From the NCBI GenBank assembly GCA_019695035.1, contig JAIBAU010000010.1:27501-85179 (forward strand): a stretch of 57,679 nt of DNA, given 5' to 3'. The notes below the pieces were generated by a model. It saw nothing but the letters and a program-made list of their open reading frames with translations. It made no database searches and was not told where the DNA came from. Every line of letters starts with the position of its first letter. Position 1 is the stretch's first letter. Shown here one piece after another: positions 16,948 through 26,600 of this stretch. This DNA is from Caulobacteraceae bacterium. Its GTDB lineage: Bacteria; Pseudomonadota; Alphaproteobacteria; Caulobacterales; Caulobacteraceae. The position numbers were made by a program, and so were the translations under genes.

Positions 16948-17643
16948 ATGAGCCGCGCTCTCCTGATCGCCTCGACCGTCGCCCTGGCCCTCGGCGCAGC
17001 CCTGCCGGCCGCGGCCGCGGACGAGAGCGACAACTGGCGCCTCAGCTTCGGCTTCGCCACCGACTACCGCTCCAAGGGCACTTCCAAGACGCTGCGCGAG
17101 CCCTACGCCTGGATTTCGCAGGAGTGGCATACCGACGACGAAAACTATTTCGTCTCGGTCGGCAGCGCGCGGGTGCAGCAGTCGTTCGGCGCCGACATCG
17201 AGACCGAGGTCCGTGCGGGCTGGCGGCCAGAGGCGGCCGGGTTCAGCTTCGACCTCAGCGGCCTCTATCGGTACTACCCGGACGCCGACAAGACCGCCGA
17301 CCGCGACTATTGGGAAGTGACGGCCGACGTCTCTCGTTCCGTCGGTCCGGTGGCGGCGCGCCTGCGGGTCCAGTACACGCCCGACGCCGCCGGAACCTCG
17401 CACGCCTTCGTCTACTACGAGGCTCGCGCCTCCTACCGGCTGACGCCCAAGTGGCGGGCCAGCGCCGCCGTCGGCCGGCGCGACACTGAAGACAGCATCG
17501 ACTACTCGGCCTGGAACGTGGGGGTGGACTACCGCGTGGACGACAACGTCGACCTCGACCTGCGCTGGTACGACACCGACGCCGACGACCGGGGCAAGCA
17601 GTACGAAGACGCCCTCGTCGGCGCGATCAATTTCACCTTCTGA
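16948..17643 (+). CDS. TorF family putative outer-membrane porin
   Basis: The 231-residue product has a signal peptide (about 1-22, ending AAAAD) and alternating beta strands ending in a terminal Phe (INFTF), as outer-membrane barrels do. WRLSFGFATDYRSKGTSKT near the mature N-terminus is typical of the TorF/TIGR02001 family. I choose the ATG at 16948 because an AAGGAG site precedes it; an ATG at 16933 is in frame but lacks one. It likely forms a small diffusion pore; the substrate is unknown. A structured RNA region and strong terminator follow. Confidence 0.85.
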   Translation: MSRALLIASTVALALGAALPAAAADESDNWRLSFGFATDYRSKGTSKTLREPYAWISQEWHTDDENYFVSVGSARVQQSFGADIETEVRAGWRPEAAGFSFDLSGLYRYYPDADKTADRDYWEVTADVSRSVGPVAARLRVQYTPDAAGTSHAFVYYEARASYRLTPKWRASAAVGRRDTEDSIDYSAWNVGVDYRVDDNVDLDLRWYDTDADDRGKQYEDALVGAINFTF

Positions 17644-17727
17644 TCCTGTACCCAATTCGGGGCGCGCCCGGGCCGATGCGGCAATCTGACGGGTTGTTTT
17701 TGAAATCGAAGTGATCTACTAGGAATT

Positions 17728-17826
17728 CACTGTCGGCGATTCAGCCGGCGGCGGTGATAGCGCGGTCGTCCCCTCACGACCGGCGGACTTTCGGGGGCGG
17801 GTGTGGCGCACACACCCGCCCTCTTT
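17728..17826 (+). ncRNA. Candidate small RNA with C-rich loop and intrinsic terminator
   Basis: About 100 non-coding bases downstream of the porin contain three successive hairpins: a small stem at 17734-17747, a perfect 7-bp stem at 17763-17782 with loop CCCCTC, and an 11-bp terminator stem (17795-17805 with 17811-17821) followed by CTCTTT. C-rich loops are typical of alphaproteobacterial trans-acting sRNAs that pair with G-rich ribosome-binding sites. It could instead be a processed 3' end of the porin mRNA. No clear promoter was identified, so the 5' end is a guess. Confidence 0.45.
17795..17826 (+). terminator. Strong intrinsic terminator downstream of the porin gene
   Basis: An 11-bp perfect GC stem with a five-base loop is followed by a pyrimidine/T tract (CTCTTT). 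It ends whatever is transcribed rightward here, and separates it from the converging lipocalin gene. Confidence 0.8.
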
Positions 17827-17850
17827 CCGTTTCAGGACCGGCCGCGGCGC

Positions 17851-18390
17851 TCAGGCCGGCGGCTGCTGGGGGAATTCCAGGCGGTTGACGTCGTAGCCGA
17901 GCTCGGCGGCCCGGCGGACCAGCTGCGCGCGCAAGGCGGCGTCAGGAACCTCGCGGGTGTAGATCCAGAGCTTCTCCAGCTTCGGGTCGGCCGAGATGAA
18001 CCAGCTGTAGTCCTCGGCCCGGTCGAGGATCCAGTAGTCCCACACGATCACGAAGTTGTAGCGAACCCGCAGCTTGGCGTTGGTCCCGGGGTCCTGGATC
18101 GTGCCGACCCCGTCGATGGCGCGGGTGCGGCCCCCGGGCCGGCCGACCTGGCAGGTATCGTGGACCTTGACCTTGCGCGCGTCGCGCATCGCGTAGTCGG
18201 TGGCCCCGGCCTCGCAGCCGTCGGTCAGGCTCATCGGCGTGCGCGCGATCTCCAGCCAGCGGCCGGAGTAGAGACGCTCCATGTCGACCGGCTTGGCCGG
18301 CTCGGGTGCGCGGCCCGGATCGGCCGCGGCGTTACCGGCCGCCAGGGCGGCGGCGGTCAGGGTGAGGACGGCGGACAGTCGCAGGGTCAT
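17851..18390 (-). CDS. Lipocalin family protein (Blc-like)
   Basis: The 179-residue exported protein has a signal peptide (about 1-23, ending NAAAD). The lipocalin first-strand motif YSGRWLEIARTP (GxW) is at about 42-53, and the later VWDYWILDRAEDYSWFIS and LWIYTREV segments match bacterial Blc-type lipocalins. No lipobox is present, so unlike E. coli Blc it is probably soluble in the periplasm. It likely binds a lipid or hydrophobic ligand. It lies upstream of no obvious partner; the gamma-lyase gene behind it reads in the same direction but ends 56 bases away. Confidence 0.9.
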   Translation of the reverse strand: MTLRLSAVLTLTAAALAAGNAAADPGRAPEPAKPVDMERLYSGRWLEIARTPMSLTDGCEAGATDYAMRDARKVKVHDTCQVGRPGGRTRAIDGVGTIQDPGTNAKLRVRYNFVIVWDYWILDRAEDYSWFISADPKLEKLWIYTREVPDAALRAQLVRRAAELGYDVNRLEFPQQPPA

Positions 18391-18446
18391 GGGCGGCTCC
18401 TTCGTCCCCCCTTACGGCCCCGCTCGCCGCGCGGATCAGGCGCGCC

Positions 18447-19634
18447 TCAGTGCCCGTCGTTCCACTTCGCCTCGGCGAAGGCCTGCTCGAGGTCGGCGAT
18501 CAGGTCCTCGACGTTCTCCACGCCGACCGAGAAGCGGATCAGGTTGTCGACCACGCCGCCCGCCTCGCGCACCTCTTTCGGGATCGAGGCATGGGTCATG
18601 ATGCCCGGGTGATTGACCAGGCTTTCGACGCCGCCGAGCGACTCCGCCAGGGTGAAGACCTTGAAGCGCTCCATGATGCGCTTGGTGCGCTCCAGGTCGC
18701 CGTCGACGATGACCGAGATCATGCCGCCGAAGCCGCCCGACATCTGCCTCTTTGCCAGGTCGTGTTGCGGGTGGGATTGAAGGCCCGGATAGAAGACCCG
18801 CTTCACGCCCGGGTGCGCCTCCAGCCAGGTCGCGACCTTCATGGCGTTCTCGCAGTGCGCCTTCATGCGGATCCCGAGGGTCTTTACGCCGCGGTTGGCG
18901 AGGAAGGCGTCGAAGGGGCCCATGACCGCGCCGACCGAGTTCTGCAGGAACTTCATCTGGGCGGCGATGTCCTCGGTGCGCGCCACGACGATGCCGCCGA
19001 TCATGTCGGAGTGGCCGTTCAGGTACTTGGTCACCGAGTGGATGACGAGCTCGAAGCCGAGCTCCAGCGGCCGCTGCAGGTAGGGGGTGGCGAAAGTGTT
19101 GTCGGCCACAGCCAGCAGCTTGTGCTTGTCGGCGATGCGCGACAGGGCCTCCAGATCGGCCAGCTTCATCAGCGGGTTGGTGGGCGTCTCGACCCACAGC
19201 ATCTTCGTCTTCTCGGTGATCGCGGCCTCGACGGCGGCGAGGTCGGAGAAGTCGACGTACTTGAAGTTCAGCCCCATGGAGCGGCGGCGCACGCGCTCGA
19301 ACAGGCGGTAGGTGCCGCCGTAGAGGTCGTCGCCCGCCAGCACCTCCGAGCCGGCGTCCAGCAGTTCAAGCAGCGTCGAGGTCGCACCCATCCCCGAGGC
19401 GAAGCCGAAGGCCTGGCAGCCCGATTCCAGATCCGCCACCACCCGCTCGAACGCTTCCCGGGTCGGGTTCTTGCCGCGTGCGTACTCGTAGCCCTTGTTC
19501 ACGCCCGGGCTCTCCTGAGCGAAGGTCGAGGTGGCGTAGATCGGCGTCATCACCGCGCCGGTGGTCGGGTCGGGATACTGGCCGGCGTGGATGGCGCGGG
19601 TGGAGAAGCCCTGGCGGTTGGGTAGATCGGTCAT
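18447..19634 (-). CDS. PLP-dependent trans-sulfuration enzyme (cystathionine gamma-lyase/synthase type)
   Basis: The 395-residue enzyme belongs to the Cys/Met metabolism PLP family. The Schiff-base lysine is in HSVTKYLNGHSD (Lys203), with YEYARGKNPTRE (phosphate and tyrosine contacts from the neighbouring subunit) at about 49-60 and WVETPTNPLMKL around 148-158. The ATG at 19634 starts the homologous sequence and has a GGAAG site. Sequence alone cannot separate gamma-lyase, gamma-synthase and O-acylhomoserine sulfhydrylase. The adjacent cystathionine beta-synthase gene favours gamma-lyase, completing homocysteine to cysteine. A repeat lies between it and the 88-residue ORF. Confidence 0.92.
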   Translation of the reverse strand: MTDLPNRQGFSTRAIHAGQYPDPTTGAVMTPIYATSTFAQESPGVNKGYEYARGKNPTREAFERVVADLESGCQAFGFASGMGATSTLLELLDAGSEVLAGDDLYGGTYRLFERVRRRSMGLNFKYVDFSDLAAVEAAITEKTKMLWVETPTNPLMKLADLEALSRIADKHKLLAVADNTFATPYLQRPLELGFELVIHSVTKYLNGHSDMIGGIVVARTEDIAAQMKFLQNSVGAVMGPFDAFLANRGVKTLGIRMKAHCENAMKVATWLEAHPGVKRVFYPGLQSHPQHDLAKRQMSGGFGGMISVIVDGDLERTKRIMERFKVFTLAESLGGVESLVNHPGIMTHASIPKEVREAGGVVDNLIRFSVGVENVEDLIADLEQAFAEAKWNDGH

Positions 19635-19649
19635 GTCATTCTCGCTTCC

Positions 19650-19793
19650 TTCTCCCCGGTGGGAGAAGGCGGGTCTCGAAGAGGCCCGGATAAGGGGTGT
19701 GGGCGCATCCCTATCCGGATATGGCGGCGATGACACCCCTCACCCGGCCGGCTTCGCCGCCCACCCTCTCCCGCAAGGGGAGAGGGAGCGCGC
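19650..19793. repeat. Dispersed palindromic intergenic repeat (composite copy)
   Basis: Two or three repeat units fill this gap: a TTCTCCCC-GGT-GGGAGAAG hairpin at about 19650-19668, then CACCCCTCACCCGGC and CCCTCTCCC-GCAAG-GGGAGAGGG at about 19732-19790. The right end touches the stop codon of the 88-residue ORF. Confidence 0.75.
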
Positions 19794-20060
19794 TCAGTCG
19801 CCCGCGACGTGGCCGACCAGCCGCTCGACGGCTTCGGTGACGGGAATGAAGCGACCCGCCTGATCCTGCAGGTCCTCGAGCCAGATCACCGCCTCGCCGA
19901 CACCCATCAGATAGCCGGCCGCCTTGGCGCCGTAGCCATCCGGATCGGCCGGAGCCTCGGCGACCATGGCCTCCGACGACCCGGTCCAGGGCTTCACCGC
20001 ATAGATCGCCAACTCCGGATCGAAGCTGTCGAGGTCGGCGATCAGGTCAAAAAGGGTCAC
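19794..20060 (-). CDS. Small acidic hypothetical protein downstream of cystathionine beta-synthase
   Basis: The 88-residue protein is acidic and has no signal peptide, membrane segment or motif I recognise. Its ATG overlaps the stop of the cystathionine beta-synthase gene by four bases (ATGA), so it is translationally coupled to it. That suggests a linked role, such as a regulator or stabiliser, but this is inference. The repeat-filled gap after it separates it from the gamma-lyase gene, which still reads in the same direction. Confidence 0.75.
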   Translation of the reverse strand: MTLFDLIADLDSFDPELAIYAVKPWTGSSEAMVAEAPADPDGYGAKAAGYLMGVGEAVIWLEDLQDQAGRFIPVTEAVERLVGHVAGD

Positions 20061-21451
20061 GCCGCCCGCGGATGCTGGCGCAGCCAGTTGATCAGGTCGA
20101 CGCGGGTGATCAGGCCGACGAACTGGTCGCCGTCCATGACCAGGGCCACCTCGTCCCGGTCGAAGACCGGCGTCAGGGCGTCGATCGGCTCGGACGCCTG
20201 CAGGGTCTTGAGCCGGGAGGTCATGGCGGCCTTCACCGCCAGCTTCATGGCCGCCTCCTGTCCGTCGCGGTCCATGGCCGCCAGCAGGTCGTGCTCGTCG
20301 AGAATGCCGACCAGCCGGCCCTCCTGCAGCACCGGGAGCTGGCTGACGTCAGCCTGGCGCATGCGGTTGTAGGCGGTCTGCAGCGTCTCGTCGGGGCTGA
20401 CCGTCACCACGTCGCCGCCCTTGCGGGCCACGAGGTCGCGCAGGTCGCCGAAGATCGGCTTGTCGGCCAGGCCCTGATCGGCGAGCCAGCTCTCGTTGTA
20501 GACCTTGGACAGGTACTTGGCGCCCGTGTCGCAGGCGAAGGTGACCACGCGCTTGGGCTCGGTCTGCTCGCGGCAGTAGCGCAGGGCCGCGGCCAGCAGC
20601 ACGCCCGAGGACGACCCCGCCAGGATGCCTTCCTTGCGCAGCAGGAGCGAGGCCGTCTCCATCGCTTCCCGGTCGCTGATCGAGTAGGCCTTCTTCACCA
20701 GGCTCATGTCGCAGTTGTCGGGCATGAAGTCCTCGCCGATGCCCTCGACGGTCCAGCTTCCCGCTTCGATCAGTTCGCCGGTCTCGTGGTAGTGACAGAG
20801 GATCGAGCCGACCGGGTCGGCCAGCACCATCTGGGTCTTGGGCGAGTGCTCGGCGAAGAAGCGCCCGTTGCCGGTCAACGTCCCGCCGGAGCCGACGCCC
20901 ACGACCACCGCGTCCACGTCGTGGTCGAGCTGCTCCCAGATTTCCGGCGCCGTGTTCTGATAGTGCGCCAGCGGGTTGGCCTTGTTGGCGAACTGGTTGA
21001 CGTAGAAGCCGCCGGGGATCGACTGGCTGAGGCGCTCGGCCAGGTCCTGGTAGTACTCCGGGTGCCCCTTGCCCACGTCCGACCGCGTCACTCGCACGTC
21101 GGCGCCCAGCGCCCGCAGGTGCTGAACCTTCTCGCGGGCCATCTTGTCGGGCACCACCAGCAGGGTCTTGTAGCCCTTGAGGATGCCGACCTGCGCCAAG
21201 GCCAGGCCGGTATTTCCGGCGGTGGCTTCGATGATCGTCCCGCCCGGCTTGAGGTAGCCCTCCTTCTCGGCCGCCTCGACCATGGTCAGGGCGATGCGAT
21301 CCTTGATCGAGCCGCCGGGGTTCTGGTTTTCGAGCTTGATGAACAGGCGGCACTTGCCGGTGTCGATGTGGGTGATCTCCAGCATCGGCGTGCGGCCGAT
21401 CATGTCGAGCGTCGAACCGGACGGCTTGGGCAGGGGCGCGGTATTGGTCAT
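20057..21451 (-). CDS. Cystathionine beta-synthase
   Basis: This PLP enzyme condenses serine and homocysteine to cystathionine. The 464-residue protein has a fold-type II catalytic domain (about 10-325) with the PLP lysine in NPGGSIKDR (Lys50), ATAGNTGLALA for phosphate and substrate contact and VGVGSGGTLTGNGR for the PLP phosphate. Two CBS domains follow (about 340-460), which bind adenosyl ligands in other members; there is no haem-binding N-terminal extension. The ATG at 21451 is the start matching the family. It begins the unit CBS, small ORF, gamma-lyase-like. Confidence 0.94.
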   Translation of the reverse strand: MTNTAPLPKPSGSTLDMIGRTPMLEITHIDTGKCRLFIKLENQNPGGSIKDRIALTMVEAAEKEGYLKPGGTIIEATAGNTGLALAQVGILKGYKTLLVVPDKMAREKVQHLRALGADVRVTRSDVGKGHPEYYQDLAERLSQSIPGGFYVNQFANKANPLAHYQNTAPEIWEQLDHDVDAVVVGVGSGGTLTGNGRFFAEHSPKTQMVLADPVGSILCHYHETGELIEAGSWTVEGIGEDFMPDNCDMSLVKKAYSISDREAMETASLLLRKEGILAGSSSGVLLAAALRYCREQTEPKRVVTFACDTGAKYLSKVYNESWLADQGLADKPIFGDLRDLVARKGGDVVTVSPDETLQTAYNRMRQADVSQLPVLQEGRLVGILDEHDLLAAMDRDGQEAAMKLAVKAAMTSRLKTLQASEPIDALTPVFDRDEVALVMDGDQFVGLITRVDLINWLRQHPRAA

Positions 21452-21461
21452 GGCGCGCACT

Positions 21462-21540
21462 TTCCCCATGGGAAGGGGAAGAGCAAGGGCTAACCGGATG
21501 AAGCGCCCCCTTCCCCCTTCTGGGGAAGGGGCGACCACCT
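21462..21540. repeat. Dispersed palindromic intergenic repeat
   Basis: Two hairpins, TTCCCC-ATGG-GAAGGGGAA and CTTCCCC-CTTCTG-GGGAAGG, flank a CTAACCGGATGAAG core between two leftward genes. It is a diverged member of the family near 14192 and 28629. Confidence 0.6.
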
Positions 21541-21542
21541 CC

Positions 21543-22553
21543 CTACCCGATCTTCATCACCATCTTGCCGAGGTTCTCGCCGGCGAAGAGCTTGCCGAGG
21601 GTCTCGACGAACTGGTCGACCGGCGCCTCGACGACATGCTCCTTCACCTTCAGCTTGCCCTCAGCCATCCAGCCGGCCATGGCCGCCACCGCCTCGCCGT
21701 AGCGCTTGGCGAAGTCGAACACGACGAAGCCCTCCATGCGGGCGCGGTTCACCAACAGGCTCATGTAGTTGGCGGGGCCGCGAAAGCCGGTGGTCGAGTT
21801 GTACTGGCTGATGGCGCCGCAGATGCCGATGCGGCCGTGGAAGGCGATCTGGGCCAGGCAGATGTCGAGGATCTCGCCGCCCACGTTGTCGAAGTAGACG
21901 TTGATGCGGTCCGGGCACAGCTCGCGCAGGCGCTTGGCCACGTCCTCGCTCTTGTAGTCGACGCAGGCGTCGAACCCGAGCTCCTCGACCACGAAGCGGC
22001 ACTTGTCGGCTCCGCCGGCGATGCCGATGGCCCGTCCGCCCTTGATCCTGGCCAGCTGGCCGACGATCGAGCCGACCGCCCCGGCCGCCCCGGAGACCAC
22101 GACGGTGTCGCCTTCCTTCATGGCGCAGACGTCGAGCAGGCCGAAGTAGGCGGTCATGCCCGGCATGCCGAGACCGCCGAGATAGCTTTCCAGCGGGACG
22201 CGCGCGGTATCGACCTTCTGCAGCCGCTCGCCCTTGATCGCCGCATACTGCTGGACGCCGGTGATGCCGGTGACCTGGTCGCCGGGCCGGAAGGCGTCGT
22301 GGCGCGATTCGACCACCTCCCCCGCGCCGCCCGCCCGCATCACTTCGCCGAGCTCCACCGGAGGGATGTAGCTGCGGCCGGCGTTCATCCAGCCGCGCAT
22401 GGCCGGATCGAGCGACAGGTGGCTGACGCGGACGAGCACCTCGCCGTCCTCGAGCGGCGCGACTTGCGCTGTCTCAAAGCTGAAGTCTTCCCGCTTGGGG
22501 TTTCCTACAGGCCGGGCGGCGAGCTTGACCTGACGGTTTTGAAGTTGGGGCAT
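21543..22553 (-). CDS. NADP-dependent oxidoreductase (MDR family, CurA/leukotriene B4 dehydrogenase-like)
   Basis: The 336-residue zinc-free medium-chain reductase shows the class signature LSLDPAMRGWM near residue 48-58, VVSGAAGAVGSIVGQLARIKGGRAIGIAG (NADP-binding Rossmann motif) and VYFDNVGGEILD. Such enzymes reduce the double bond of alpha,beta-unsaturated ketones or aldehydes. It diverges from the SDR gene across about 75 bases and borders the acyl-CoA catabolic island, so it may handle an unsaturated intermediate of the same pathway; that link is only positional. Confidence 0.93.
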   Translation of the reverse strand: MPQLQNRQVKLAARPVGNPKREDFSFETAQVAPLEDGEVLVRVSHLSLDPAMRGWMNAGRSYIPPVELGEVMRAGGAGEVVESRHDAFRPGDQVTGITGVQQYAAIKGERLQKVDTARVPLESYLGGLGMPGMTAYFGLLDVCAMKEGDTVVVSGAAGAVGSIVGQLARIKGGRAIGIAGGADKCRFVVEELGFDACVDYKSEDVAKRLRELCPDRINVYFDNVGGEILDICLAQIAFHGRIGICGAISQYNSTTGFRGPANYMSLLVNRARMEGFVVFDFAKRYGEAVAAMAGWMAEGKLKVKEHVVEAPVDQFVETLGKLFAGENLGKMVMKIG

Positions 22554-22627
22554 GGCGCACCTGATTGCGGGAAGGTATGCGTCTCTTTAGCGAACTGATC
22601 GCCGATCAGAAACAGGGGAGCTTGGCG

Positions 22628-23452
22628 GTGGAGATTTCGGGCAGGGTCGTGGTGGTCACCGGCGCGGCCAACGGCATCGGCAAGGCGCTGGCCGAACGGT
22701 TCGCGCGCGAAGGGGCGGCCCACGTCGGCGTCTCCGATCTCGACGAGGCGGGCGCGAAGGCCGTCGCCGCTTCCATCGGGGCCAATGCGTCGGGCCATCG
22801 TTGCGACGTTTCCAAGGAAGAGGACATCCGGGCCCTGGTCGCCGCGACCGAAATGGCCGCGGGCAAGCCGGTCGACATCTTCGTCTCCAACGCCGGCATC
22901 GCCGACATCGACCCTGACCTCAGCAACGCCGGCTCCTCGCCCGACCCGATCTGGGACCGGGCCTGGAAGGTCAATGTGATGAGCCACGTCTATGCGGCGC
23001 GGGCCATGATCCCGGGCTTCAAGACCCGCGGCGAGGGCTGGTTCGTGAACGTGGTCTCGGCGGCCGGCCTGCTGACCCAGGTGGGCAGCGCTGTCTATTC
23101 CACCACCAAGCACGCGGCGCTCGGCTTCGCCGAGAGCCTGGCCATCAGCCACCGCGACGACGGCATCCGGGTCTCGGTCATCTGCCCCCAGGCGGTCGAC
23201 ACGCAGATGGCGCGGGCGGGAAATTTCGCCGGCGCCGACGTGGACGGTATTCTCAGCCCCGAACAGATCGCCGACGCGGCGGTCGAGGGCGTGAAGGCGG
23301 GCAAGTTCATGATCACCCCGCACGAGAAGGTCTACGAGTACTTCAACAACAAGGCCCAGGCCTACGACCGTTGGGTCGGGGGCATGGCCAAGTTCCGCCG
23401 TTCGGTGTGGGATGCGCTGTCGAAGGCGCGTTCCTCGCTCGCCGCCCACTAG
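22628..23452 (+). CDS. SDR family oxidoreductase (LvaD-like position)
   Basis: The 274-residue short-chain dehydrogenase has the TGAANGIG cofactor motif near its start and the catalytic Tyr/Lys in [10 protein letters not shown] start it at GTG 22628, with GGGGAG seven bases before it; earlier TTG/ATG codons would add about 20 non-homologous residues. It is 16 bases upstream of the acyl-CoA dehydrogenase and appears co-transcribed with it and the APH-type kinase. In the levulinate pathway an SDR reduces the 4-oxoacyl-CoA to 4-hydroxyacyl-CoA; such a role here is inference. Confidence 0.88.
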   Translation: MEISGRVVVVTGAANGIGKALAERFAREGAAHVGVSDLDEAGAKAVAASIGANASGHRCDVSKEEDIRALVAATEMAAGKPVDIFVSNAGIADIDPDLSNAGSSPDPIWDRAWKVNVMSHVYAARAMIPGFKTRGEGWFVNVVSAAGLLTQVGSAVYSTTKHAALGFAESLAISHRDDGIRVSVICPQAVDTQMARAGNFAGADVDGILSPEQIADAAVEGVKAGKFMITPHEKVYEYFNNKAQAYDRWVGGMAKFRRSVWDALSKARSSLAAH

Positions 23453-23468
23453 AGCCCAGGAGGCCGCC

Positions 23469-24715
<1,247 letters not shown>

Positions 24716-24716
<1 letters not shown>

Positions 24717-25780
24717 TGGCGGGCGAGCCGGGCCGGTTCGAGGGGACCAAACCCGTCGACGAGCGTCACCGCTTCGACGAGGCGGCCCTGACACGCTGGA
24801 TGGAGGCCAGTGTCGCAGGCTTCGAGGGCCCCCTGACCGTCAGCCAGTTCAAGGGCGGACAGTCGAACCCGACCTTCCGGCTGGATTCGCCGTCGGGCTC
24901 CTACGTGTTGCGGCGCAAGCCGATGGGCGTGCTGCTGCCCTCGGCGCATGCGGTGGATCGGGAGTTCAAGGTCATCTCGGCGCTGCACGCGCAGGGCTTC
25001 CCGGTGGCGAAGCCCTACGGCCTCTGCAGCGACGACGGCGTCATCGGCTCGATGTTCTACGTCATGAGCCTGGTCGAGGGCCGCGTTTACTGGAACGGGC
25101 AACTACCCGACCAGTCGGTGGAGCAGCGCAAGGGCATCTACGCCGCCGAGATCGGGACCCTGGCGCGGCTGCACAACTACGATCCCGACGCCATCGGCCT
25201 GGGCGACTACGGCAAGCCCGGCAACTACTTCGCCCGCCAGATCGATCGCTGGTCGAAGCAGTACCGGGCCTCGGAGACCGAGACGATCGAGGAAGCCAAC
25301 CGGCTGATGGAGTGGCTGCCGACCAGCGTGCCCGAGCAGGAGCGCGTCTCCATCGTCCACGGCGACTACCGCATCGACAACCTGATGTTCCGCGAGGACC
25401 GGCCCGAGGTCGCCGCCGTGCTGGACTGGGAGCTGTCCACGCTGGGCGATCCGCTGGCCGACTTCACGTATTACCTGATGCACTGGGTGATGCCGCCGGA
25501 CGGGCGCTCGGGCCTGCTGGGCGTGGACGTGACGGCGCTTGGAATTCCCACCATCGCCGAGGCGACCGAGCAGTACTGCCGCGCCACCGGCCGCGACGGC
25601 CTTCCCAACCTCGACTGGTACTTCGCCTACAACCTCTTCCGCCTCACCGGCATCGTGCAGGGCATCGCCGGCCGGGTGCGCGACGGCACGGCGGCCAGCG
25701 CGCAGGCGGTGGAGATGGCGTCCAAGAACCGGATGCTGGCCGAGGCCGCCTGGTCGTTCGCGAAGCGGGCCGGGGCCTAG
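24716..25780 (+). CDS. APH-type phosphotransferase (ACAD10/11-LvaA-like kinase)
   Basis: The 354-residue product has the aminoglycoside phosphotransferase fold. Visible elements are FKGGQSNPTF (Gly-rich loop), YVLRRKP with the ATP lysine, the catalytic loop VHGDYRIDNLMF (His215, Asp217, Asn222) and the metal-binding AVLDWE (Asp237). The ATG shares its A with the TGA stop of the acyl-CoA dehydrogenase. In ACAD10/11 the same two domains are fused, and in the Lva pathway the kinase phosphorylates 4-hydroxyvaleryl-CoA. It is more likely an acyl-CoA kinase than a resistance enzyme. Confidence 0.9.
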
Positions 25781-26046
25781 TCGCCTCGGCGTGGCGCCCG
25801 GGCCGCGTGAAAGATCAGCTCGTGGACGATGGGCAGGCCGGACAGCAGCAGGCCCGCGGCCACGACCACGCCGATGAGCGGCAGGGTGAACTCGTAGCGG
25901 CCCCACAGCGTGATCAGGACCGCGCCGGTGAACACCGCCGAACGCGCCAGCCAGCGCATAAGCGCCGGCCAGTTGTGCTCCGACCAGATCAGCACGCCGA
26001 GCGCGAACGCCCAGCCTGCGACAACGATGGCGATGTCAGGCCCCAT
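25777..26046 (-). CDS. Small membrane protein
   Basis: The 89-residue protein has two or three hydrophobic helices (about 5-20, 35-48 and 53-72) and a basic C-terminus (RAPRRGD). No family is recognised. Its stop codon overlaps the converging kinase gene by four bases. It starts with MGPDIAIVV and has a single conserved-looking SEHNWP loop. It stands between converging and diverging units and could be monocistronic; function unknown. Confidence 0.7.
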   Translation of the reverse strand: MGPDIAIVVAGWAFALGVLIWSEHNWPALMRWLARSAVFTGAVLITLWGRYEFTLPLIGVVVAAGLLLSGLPIVHELIFHAARAPRRGD

Positions 26047-26114
26047 GCGAGGGCGAGCCTAGGACGGTTTGCACGGCGGAGGCGTGACCGCGGGGCCACG
26101 AAAATCCGCGTTGT

Positions 26115-26146
26115 CGCTCCCCCTCCCTCTTGAGAGGAAGAGGGGC
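26115..26146. repeat. Short copy of the dispersed intergenic repeat
   Basis: CTCCCCCTCCCTCTTGAGAGGAAGAGGGG forms an imperfect hairpin just beyond the MaoC gene stop, resembling one arm pair of the larger repeats. It may act as the transcription terminator of the leftward MaoC unit. Confidence 0.5.
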
Positions 26147-26150
26147 TCCG

Positions 26151-26600
26151 TCACCCGTAGACCACCCCCACCCACTCGGCGATGAGCGCCGGGCGTTCCT
26201 TGCCTTCGATCTCGACGGTGCAGGCGCGGGTCATGGCCACGCCGCCGGCCTTTTCCTCGACCTTGAGAATCTTCTGGTGCAGGCGGATGCGTTCGCCGGG
26301 ACGAACCACGTCGGTGAAGCGCAGCTTGTCGAAGCCGTAATTGATCGCGCGGGTCACGCCCTCGACCTTGAGCAGGCCGTAGCTCATCCCCGACATCAGG
26401 CTGACGGTCAGGAAGCCATGCGCGATCGTGCCGCCGATCTCCTTCGTCGCCCGCTCGACGTCGACATGGATCCACTGGTGGTCGTTGGTGACCTCGGCGA
26501 AGGTGTTGATCATCTCCTGGGTGATCTCGACCCAGTCGGAGCAGCCGAGGTCGAGGCCCTCGACGCTCTTCAGGTCGGCGAACTGGACGGTCTTGGTCAT
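26151..26600 (-). CDS. MaoC-like (R)-specific enoyl-CoA hydratase
   Basis: The 149-residue hotdog-fold protein carries the hydratase-2 motif TNDHQWIHVDVERA with catalytic Asp40 and His45, followed by GGTIAHGFLTVSLMSG, as in R-specific hydratases. It adds water to 2-enoyl-CoA. The ATG shares one base with the stop of the upstream SDR (TGATG). The pair reproduces, as two proteins, the dehydrogenase and hydratase parts of eukaryotic peroxisomal multifunctional enzyme 2. It belongs to the 21-33 kb acyl-CoA catabolic island. Confidence 0.92.
   Translation of the reverse strand: MTKTVQFADLKSVEGLDLGCSDWVEITQEMINTFAEVTNDHQWIHVDVERATKEIGGTIAHGFLTVSLMSGMSYGLLKVEGVTRAINYGFDKLRFTDVVRPGERIRLHQKILKVEEKAGGVAMTRACTVEIEGKERPALIAEWVGVVYG

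Noticed and set aside
22565-22627. Upstream TTG/ATG starts for the SDR gene
   Set aside because: The GTG at 22628 has a GGGGAG site at ideal spacing and gives the usual short lead before the cofactor motif.
25539-25877. Arg/Pro/Ala-rich frame overlapping the end of the kinase gene
   Set aside because: Composition is that of an out-of-frame reading of a GC-rich gene and there is no ribosome-binding site.
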